Assembly: GCA_019914945.1 (NCBI GenBank) | Contig: CM034105.1 | Location: forward strand, 7,688,001 to 7,752,000 | DNA: 64,000 bases | Direction: 5' to 3' | Source: Typha latifolia | Lineage: Eukaryota > Streptophyta > Magnoliopsida > Poales > Typhaceae | In this document: piece after piece, positions 56,851-64,000 of the stretch | Position numbering within the stretch: the stretch's first letter is position 1 | Layout: every line of letters starts with the position of its first letter | Translations under genes and position numbers: made by a program | Notes under the pieces: generated by a model | Database searches by the model: none | Told to the model about the DNA's origin: nothing | The model's input: only the letters and a program-made list of their open reading frames with translations

Positions 56851-57665
56851 ATGATTCGTAGCGGTTGAGATTTAGGTCTGCACGGGATTTGGGATCCGTG
56901 GGTTGAGGCACAGATTCCTAGGTATAGGATGGAGGTGATGATGGAGTGGAGGTTGAGTAGTTGATGGAGGTGGTTCAGTAATAAATGATGGTGGTGGTTT
57001 GCGGATGCGGATGCGATACATAGTTGAAGGCTATGATTGGCTTACAACTGTAGTAAAAATCGTATAGGAGGTAGAGATAGTTAAGATAGAGAAACAAAGG
57101 GGGAGAAGTAGGCCTACATAAGGGACTAGAGGGACTGGCGGAAGTGGGAGATTAAAAGCTAGACAAGACTATGCCAACGAAAGAGGTGGCGCTAGTTGGT
57201 GAAAAGAGAGGAGGGAGATGTAGAAGCCGGTGGCCTAGTTGAGAGAGATGCTAGGGCAAAAGCTAATTAATCTTTCATTCCAAGTATGCCTAAGATACAA
57301 GTCATAAGACCCTATTTATAGAAATTAAATTAAAAAGTCAAACAAATTTAACTAAACTAGTCTTACTTATCTTCTCAGATTAATCCTTCATTTTCTGATA
57401 GATAGATTCCGTATCTAGAGAAGTTGTGAATATCAAAGTTGTAGATATAGAGGTTGACGATCTTATTCAATTAGTTTCATATTATTCGGATATCTCTAGA
57501 ATATTCTGCGAATATTTTTCCAAAATTGCACTAGAGTTGGATTTAGCTAATTAAATAAAATTCTAATCTACTAATGCTCTAACTAAACTAAATAACCACA
57601 TAAGATAATTAGACTCAGTCCATTGAGCCCAATCTCCCTTTGCTGTGATCTGATTTGACTGATTC
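56851..57665 (-). repeat. LTR-like fragment, family H, and unassigned flank
   Basis: 56870-57560 resembles 30560-31060: GGTTGAGTAGTTGATGGAGG, a purine-rich tract, CCTAAGATACAAGTCATAAG, CCCTATTTATAGAAAT. 57561-57665 is unassigned. No coding match. Confidence 0.5.
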
Positions 57666-58936
57666 TGATACGATTTTCTCTTTTGGCTAAGGTTCGATCT
57701 CTCCCAATTTTAGATCTGGACAGGATCTGAAATAGAAATTTAAAAATAGATCTCTAAAGATGCCGCCGTTGGATCGATGTGAGATAAAATTTCAAGTGAA
57801 TCAAATATTGGGATCTCGAGATATCGTCCGATTAGTGGACAAATATTAGGTAGTCTATCTTAGGATCCGTGGATGGTGGCACAACATCCTAGATGATGGT
57901 GGATGGTGGAGGACCGACGTTAATGGGGTGGCACCAGTGAGTAAATGGTAGAGGAAGGATTACGGCAAGTGATGGATAGATTGGAAGAAGGGGGAGGAGA
58001 GGGCTGCCCCTAAGGGACTAGGGTAATTGACCGGTCGAGGGAGGTTAGAAGCGGTGTCGATGGGGAACGAGAGAATGGGAGCGAAAAGACGAAAGAGGCA
58101 AGTCAATTTGCTCTAAAAGAGACCCCAACACGGCTTGAACGCTAGGTTCTTCCGTATTCTGATTAGATCGGGTGGTTCCACGGGTGGAAGTCCCTGCAAT
58201 CGTTTCTCCCTCCTCTATTGGGAGAATCTCTTCTTCATCATCTCGCCGTGCAGCCATGGATCTGGTTGTCGTCATTGGAAGCGCTTGTCTGAGGAATGGT
58301 GGCTCTGATACCAGCTTGATACGATCACGCCTTTTTGGTAAAGGGTCGATCTCTTCCAATTCTTGATCTGGACTAGATCTGGCACGGAACTTTGAAATAA
58401 GATCCCAAAATATTCCGCCGTTGGATCGGTGTAAAATTTTGATATGTTGTCGCCCTAGAAAAGAGCTTTCCAACAAATCAAGTTTCAGGCGAATCGAAGT
58501 TGTCGATCTCAATAATCAATAATCAATTTGGTTGCCTACTACATCCTTTTATAGGCTAACCAACAACTCAAATTAACCCTAAAAACACAATTTTCGTCGA
58601 CCGCGTTCGAACTCACCCGACCGCGTTCGAACGCACCGAGTTCGCTCTTCTGGATTTGCAAACGCGATGCAGGCGTTCGAACGCGCGATCGAATGCACCT
58701 GTCGGTATTTGCGAACGCGATGCAGGCATTCACAGTGCGTTCGAACGCACAGTACATTCTCTTCACCACGTTCACAACCCCGTTCACAAACCGCGTTCGA
58801 ACTCACTCCACCCGCGTTCGAACGCTACTTGCAGAAAACTTATTTTAATGGAAATTAAACACTAAAACATGAAATAAAAACACTCCTAAAGTGAATCCAT
58901 GCTCGAGACGACGTCGGTGAAGTCCGAATCGTATCA
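57666..58936 (-). mobile_element. Family B element with most internal sequence deleted (copy B5)
   Basis: Minus strand: 5' LTR 58317-58936 (partly deleted), primer site (TGGTATCAGAGCC at about 58301-58313), the first 200 bases of gag (about 58300-58105, MTTTRSMAARRDDEEEILPI), then a join into the middle of the 3' LTR running to TGATACG at 57666. Motif cluster at 58600-58830. The flanks do not match as a target duplication. Confidence 0.82.
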
Positions 58937-59813
58937 AAAACCCAAACGGGAAAAAAACCACGGATCCAAACTCGGATCAAAACCAATCACTAGAATAGTA
59001 ATAGTTATAAGACTGACTCACAAAACAACCCGTCGATACAAACGACTTTGTTCTTCTCAGTCTTGCTCGCTAGAACCCACGATTCACTACTTCTCGTGAT
59101 TGAAGTCCAACCTCAGTAACCCTTGAGATTGATCTTTCGTCTAGATAGCCCTTAAGACGAAAGATTAGGTTTTGTAGATGAGTGGAACCTTGATAGTTGA
59201 AGAATCGATGTAGCCTCAAGAAGTCTCCGTCAATAATGCTTCTTCAACCACCCTCAAGATAGGGCATCACAATCCTTATATACGATCTCCAAGATAGAGC
59301 CAAATCCAAGTCTTATCAAACTTCGTTAGTGCATTCGAATGCGGCCCGGGTGAGTTCGAACGGCATGACTTGAACTCTGGTGCGTTCGAACGGGCTCGAG
59401 TACGTTCGAATGCGAGAACTTGAATATTTTAGGTTGCATTCGAACGCGTTTGTGAACGCAGCTCTCGGTCTGTGTGAACGCAGTATCCGCATTCGAACGC
59501 GTTTGTGAACGCGGCTCTCTGTCTGTGTGAACGCAGATTCCGCATTCGAACGCGATTGTGAACGCGGCTCTCTGTCTGTGTGAACGCAGTACCCGCGTTC
59601 GAACGCATTTGTGAATGCGGCTCTCTGTCTGTGTGAACGCAGTACCCGCGTTCAAACGCGTTTGTTAACGCGGTGTGAACTCGACGGCTTTTCTCCAATA
59701 ATCTTGCAATTCTTCAAACCAGAGATATTCTAGACTTGTGTAAAGCTTATATACATGAAAAAAATACACTTAGAATATTTTGTATACAATTGTCGACAAA
59801 TAAAAATCTAACA
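58937..59813 (-). repeat. 3' LTR of E3, truncated
   Basis: On the minus strand it starts TGTTAGATTTTTATTTG at 59813, carries the 53-bp array (59680-59440) and palindromes to 59335, TATA near 59285, and stops at GTTTGGGTTTTT (58937). Confidence 0.87.
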
Positions 59814-60160
59814 ATCTCCCCCTTTGGCAATTTGTGACAAAACACCTAAGTTACAAGATATTACAAAGACTTCAAATTGAGCAATCAACAAGACTAGAAT
59901 ATTTTGCACATCAATCCCTGCAAATAAACATATACCAATCCAAGATCAAGTAAAAATAACTTGAAATGAATAAACAATCCAATCCAAACACAAGTTATCA
60001 ATGGAGCATAAGTTCAAAAGTACTTAAACAGACAAAGTTCATAATTTCTCCAAGCAAAGTTATAAGCAAGATTAGAAAGACAGAAAGACTCTAATAAACT
60101 CCCCCTATTACCATGCTCCCCCTACACACCTAGACACCTAGACACTCTCCCCCGTTTTAC
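59814..60160 (-). promoter_or_regulatory. Cluster of polypurine tracts before the E3 LTR
   Basis: On the minus strand: CCAAAGGGGGAGATTG directly beside the LTR (59812-59827), and further AATAGGGGGAG (about 60104), TAGGGGGAGCATGG (about 60115) and AACGGGGGAGAG (about 60148). The nearest is the expected plus-strand primer. Repeated tracts are described for Sireviruses. 60161-60235 holds nothing else recognised. Confidence 0.75.
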
Positions 60161-60259
60161 CACAAATGCCAAAGACTAGGAACTCGGAGGAAACTGACGC
60201 TGAAGAATCATCAACACAGAGTTAAGGACAGTCCCCTAACGAGCTTGCTCAGCTCGTAA

Positions 60260-61175
60260 ATCATTCACGGCAGAATGAAGATCCTGCACTTGAGTGAGAT
60301 GTGTCACCGTCAGAGCTATCATCAGAACTGTAGAGGTGCGATGAGCGACCAGCGGCGAAAGAGGACGGCTTGAGAGGAGACAACTGGTCGTGAGCTTGAC
60401 TCCGCTTAAGTGTAATTCGATCCAACGGTTTGTGCGAAGTAAGGGAATGTTACGAAGCATCCACACGCACCACACTCTGAGTGCACAAATTTGTAATAAA
60501 GATGGCAAATGGTAACCCCTCACGAGGTGCTTCTTTCTGGGCAGCTGTGAAAATCGAGTCATAGATCACCGCAGCCAAATCGACAGAGACTCCAGTTAAC
60601 ATTGCATGAAGAAGGAATGCACGATCCAGACTAATACTAGAATGTCGAGTCTTGGGGGTGACGTTGTACAGACAAAACAGGTGAAGCATGCGAGCCACTG
60701 GTGTCAGCTTCGCATGCGGCATCATGTTTCCCTTCCAACGTTCCCTTTTGATCAATATAGTGCCAGCATATTCATCGACATCAGGAAGTGGAGCAGATGT
60801 GGGGTACTGGAACTCACCATCAGGAAGACAAAGTTCAGCGCGAATAACATCTGAGTCCAAGTATACAGACACCCCACGAACAGTAGAACGAATACAGCGT
60901 TCTAAAACCGTAGCATTACAAAAAAATTCCCGAACAACTTCCACATAAGTAGTCCTGCTCATCTGACACACCGATAACCATCCTCGCTTAGTAAATATTT
61001 GTTCTATCCCCAAAGAAGAAAAATCGGAAATGAGCACGGGTTGTTCACAAATAACAGGACGGGTCCCAAAATTATGTTTGTATCGCCCGGCAGCTGTTGA
61101 AGTAGAAAACTTTGGAGCCGAAGTAGGTGATGATGGCGGCCTAGGTTTCTTGGAAACTGCAGCTTTTCTAGGCAT
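60260..61175 (-). pseudogene. Extra Sirevirus ORF in envelope position (plant transposon protein-like)
   Basis: The minus ATG at 61175 opens MPRKAAVSKKPRPPSSPTSA, a basic, Ser/Pro-rich N-terminus. Next is a globular part with EVVREFFCNATVLE, STVRGVSVYLDSDVIRAELC and LDRAFLLHAMLTGVSVDLAA, resembling the putative plant transposon protein domain found in retroelement ORFs (Transposase_32 type, from memory). A nonsense codon at 60452-60450 cuts it at 242 residues; similarity to the second copy at 63.6-64.0 kb continues in the same frame past it to about 60260. It lies between RNase H and LTR, where some Sireviruses carry an env-like gene. I see no clear membrane segment, so an envelope function is not supported. 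A different start, ATG 61199, is in frame. Confidence 0.7.
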
Positions 61176-61199
61176 TCTTGAGAAAGAAACAAGATGCAA

Positions 61200-62737
61200 G
61201 ATTCAATACATGCCCAAAGCAAACAAAAAGATAACAAGAAATAAAAAAAATCCAAGAAACCATGAAGGCCCTAAATGAAATCCATCATCCACTTGAAAAC
61301 GCTAAGATATCACGTTCAATCACACAAGAAACATTAAGATAGTAACTTTAACGTAATCAAAACTCGAAACGCACGAAATCAATCCAGATCAAAAGACTTA
61401 ATTGAATAAAAAATAGGAAAATTGATGGATGATCATACCTCGCAAAAGTGAATAAAAACTAAGAAATTCGGCCGAAAGATGCTAGATCGAGAGGAGAACG
61501 ACCCTTTAAAAGGGTTTGTAGTGAGAAATTTGATGAAAAATATCAAGATCTTGAAGATTTGAGAGGGAGAAAATGAAGGGCTTCTAGGGTTTGGAAGATG
61601 GAAGATGAAAACCCTTGGGTTCAGATGCAATATATAAAGAATCCTCGAGTGCATTCGAACGCACCAGTCTGCGCGTTCGAATGCGGCAGTCACCATGTTC
61701 GAACTCAAAAATTTGCGTTCGAACACCCTTTTTTTTTAAGTAAAAAGTCTAAGAAAAAATATAAAAAAATCTTTTTGGAGATGCACCTCTAAAAATTCAA
61801 AATAGATTCAAGACATAGAATATGACAATCGAATGAAATAAGTCATACATAGATCAATCAAATCATCAAAAGCATATTATAATCAATTCTAATGCATCAC
61901 TCAAAATTAAATTAATCTTGATTGATCATAACAATATACATATGCAAGGTGAGCATAGATAACATGAAATATTCTTCTTAAATAAACTTTCCTATTTAAA
62001 AAATGATACAACACAGTAGTCAAACCGACTTAGTATTTAAATTTGCACTTTTCGACTTATTCTCCATAATCGAACAAGAATTTTTCCTGTATTATTATTT
62101 TTTATATATAAACCATATAGGTGCAATGATGGCTTTCACACATGAGTAGGTAGCCCTTTTCTTGTAGTACATATCAAACAATGTGCAAGAAGATATTCAT
62201 AAACATCAAAAAAAATTTATTTAATTTGCAAGCAATGTACTAAGTCAAACTAGACTTTGAACAAAATGGCGTTCACACAAACTCATTGTAGCCCTTTTCA
62301 TTGATCTTTTATGAACACATTTGTGATGACGAAGCATGATGTCAAACTATGCAAATCAACGTCAATAGTGAGCTATTTAAAAAAAATTCATGATGTCATG
62401 CTCACTCAAGAATATACACACATTATGAGTGCATTAAATTTAGTTTAATTGTCATAGAAGTCGAGAGAGTGAACAAATCAGAAATGATATAATATACTGC
62501 AAGATGACAGAATTGACTACCATAACTCATAATCAAGAGAAAAATCATATTTATATGTCAAGAGTATATTATTGAATCTAGGAGTGCATCAATTTTTTTT
62601 TTGGACAAAAACTCTCAACAAATCTGAAACTAAAACCAAAGAAAATTTCAGAGTAAAGAAAACCTAAAAAGAAACGAAGAGAAATAATAAAAATGAAGCA
62701 TGAAAACCAAAACACGCAAACCAAAACAAAAAGAAAA
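61200..62737 (-). other. Spacer between E3 RNase H and the extra ORF
   Basis: Non-coding, AT-rich. The part at 61640-61730 carries four copies of the TTCGAAC motif (GCATTCGAACGCACC, GCGTTCGAATGCGG, GTTCGAACTC, GCGTTCGAACACC), and a TATA-like TGCAATATATAAAG (minus-strand neighbourhood) lies near 61630. This could be a second promoter for the ORF. 61800-62737 shows nothing recognisable. Confidence 0.5.
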
Positions 62738-63150
62738 TCAATCCAAAGCACAAATTCCTAAAGAAGTATGAAGATACTCAAATCTCTGTAAATACAAAGG
62801 TTTTGTAAATAGATCACCCAACTGTTTCTCCGTCTCAACATGTTCTAGTGCTATTATTTTATCTTCAACTAACTCGCGTATAAAATGATGTTGGATATCA
62901 ATATGTTTTGTACGCGAGTGTTGAACAGGATTTTTCAATATATTAATAGCACTCATGTAGTCACAATAAAGCACCATAGTATCTTGTTCAATGTCGTAAT
63001 CTTTGACCATCTGTTTCATCCATAGTAACTGAGAACAACAACTTCCCGCTGCAATGTACTCAGCCTCCGTAGTAGATAAAGATATCGAGTTTTGTTTCTT
63101 ATTGTGCCAAGCAACCAGATTGTTTCCAATATAAAAACATCCACCTGAGG
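62738..63150 (-). pseudogene. E3 copia RNase H domain, C-terminal
   Basis: The minus frame reads GCFYIGNNLVAWHNKKQNSI, LSTTEAEYIAAGSCCSQLLW, CDYMSAINILKNPVQHSRTK, HIDIQHHFIRELVEDK and EKQLGDLFTKPLYLQRFEYL, ending at the stop 62738. Catalytic STTEAEY and the D of CDYMSA are present. The N-terminal half and reverse transcriptase are replaced by LTR-like sequence upstream of 63150. Confidence 0.9.
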
Positions 63151-63620
63151 TATTGTCTGTGCGAACGCGTGCGCTCACGTTCGAACGCGCTTGTAAACGT
63201 GATGTTACTGTTTGTGCGAACACCCTGTGAATGCGGTGTGAACGCAATGTGAACTCATAAACTCTTCTCTAATAATCTTACAATTCTTCAAAGTAACTTG
63301 AAGTGAAAAACAATTCAAACACAAGTTATCAAGCAAACACAAGTTCTCAAGCAAACACAATTTCACAAGTAAACACAAATTCACAAGCTCTCAAGCAAAC
63401 AAAAGTTATCAACCAGTAAACTCCCCCTAAAACTCCTAACACATCTACTCTCCCCCTTTTTGACACAAATTTCCAAAGACTAAAAACTAGGAGGAAACTG
63501 ACGATGAAGGATCGATAACACGGAGTCGAGCACAGTCCCTGGACGAGCTTGCTCAGCCCGTAAATCATTTACGACCAACAGTAAGTCCTACACCTGAGTG
63601 CTAAGATGATCAAATCAGTC
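63151..63620 (-). repeat. Sirevirus LTR fragment and polypurine region (copy E4)
   Basis: 63151-63300 is a fragment of a Sirevirus-like LTR (GCGAACGCGTGCGCTCACGT, TTCGAACGCGC) fused to the E3 RNase H frame. 63301-63620 resembles the E3 spacer, with CTCCCCCTTTTTGACACAAA and AAACTCCCCCTAAAAC (polypurine tracts on the minus strand). The LTR start itself is not intact. Confidence 0.7.
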
Positions 63621-63626
63621 AGAGAA

Positions 63627-64000
63627 CTATAGTAACTCCCCCTCAGGGTGATATGAATCATTGTCAGAACTGTCAGCAGAATTGTCGCGGTGGGATGGAC
63701 GTCCAGCGGCAGAAGAGGAGGTTAGCTTGGAAGGAGACGGTTGATCATGAGCTTGACTCCTCTTAATTGTTATCCAATCCAATGGCTTTTGTGTAGTAAG
63801 TGAAGCTTCTGTGGCATCCACTCTCACCCCACTCTGCATGCACAATTTGGTAATGAAAATACCAAACAACAAACCTTCACGAGGGGCTTCTTTCTGTATA
63901 GCTGTCAAAATAGAATCGTATATTATAGCAGCCAAATCAATAGAAATCCCTGACAACATCACATGAAGAAGGAAGGCCTGATCCTTACTAATACATGAAT
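63627..64000 (-). pseudogene. Second copy of the extra Sirevirus ORF, C-terminal part
   Basis: The minus frame running off the right edge reads GISIDLAAIIYDSILTAIQK, EAPREGLLFGIFITKLCMQS, TTQKPLDWITIKRSQAHDQP and a Ser/Asp-rich tail ending HPEGELL at the stop (63627). It is closely similar to 60260-60600 but lacks the nonsense codon seen there, so it shows where the intact protein ends. Whether it is whole upstream cannot be seen. Confidence 0.75.

Larger units (their letters stand above)
58937..63150 (-). mobile_element. 3' part of a Sirevirus element (copy E3)
   Basis: Minus strand order: RNase H end (63150-62738), spacer, extra ORF (61175-60450 and beyond), multiple polypurine tracts (60160-59815), and a 3' LTR (59813-58937) truncated at its inner U5 end against B5. 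Everything 5' of RNase H is missing; an LTR fragment of the next element is fused at about 63150. Confidence 0.87.

Noticed and set aside
58936..58937. B5 as an insertion in the E3 LTR
   Set aside because: The missing part of the E3 LTR is not found beyond the left end of B5 and the flanks do not match.

Overview
The window is a stretch of an angiosperm nuclear chromosome, dominated by nested and decayed LTR retrotransposons. The grounds are Ty3/gypsy chromoviruses with C-terminal chromodomains, Sirevirus-type Ty1/copia elements, initiator-Met-tRNA primer sites (TGGTATCAGAGC), MITE/hAT non-autonomous elements, and one plant-type multi-exon gene with GT-AG introns. The species cannot be decided from the sequence; nothing suggests a grass in particular.

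Layout. 1-14.6 kb: remains of several gypsy elements. A solo LTR of family A (342-1193) sits in an integrase fragment. A minus-strand family B element (1371-5088) and a plus-strand family B element (6067-about 11960) follow; the latter carries a truncated giant LTR (family D). Then one broken reverse transcriptase is split by two solo LTRs (12767-13559 and 13667-14480). 14.6-22 kb: the only gene-like island. A minus-strand gene with five coding exons (15292-20059) encodes a 261-residue NET (extra-terminal) domain protein; its 2.9 kb intron has taken up transposon debris. A small MITE lies upstream. 22.0-29.1 kb: a nearly full-length minus-strand family A chromovirus with both LTRs, a hAT-like insert in one of them, and a candidate 5-bp target duplication. 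29.1-32.5 kb: non-coding, with two possible exons of an unrecognised gene and dispersed repeats. 32.5-51.3 kb: a reversed family D LTR, a family A 3' half, and a minus-strand family B element expanded by three later insertions (D solo LTR, B solo LTR, Sirevirus E1). 51.3-56.9 kb: a D LTR split by Sirevirus E2. 57-64 kb: a deleted family B element, then the 3' end of a minus-strand Sirevirus (RNase H, an extra envelope-position ORF, several polypurine tracts, LTR), then the end of a second such element running off the window.

Three signals stand out. First, family A LTRs end in a variable number of about 20-bp units, each holding a primer-binding-site-like core and a fresh LTR end (TATCA); one copy has six units in tandem. 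Second, the 12-bp palindrome GCGTTCGAACGC and its variants form arrays in the promoter part of LTRs of unrelated families (gypsy A and B, solo LTR G, copia Sirevirus). Third, several LTR families share a core-promoter block around the TATA box. All retroelement reading frames seen here are broken, so no element in the window looks autonomous.
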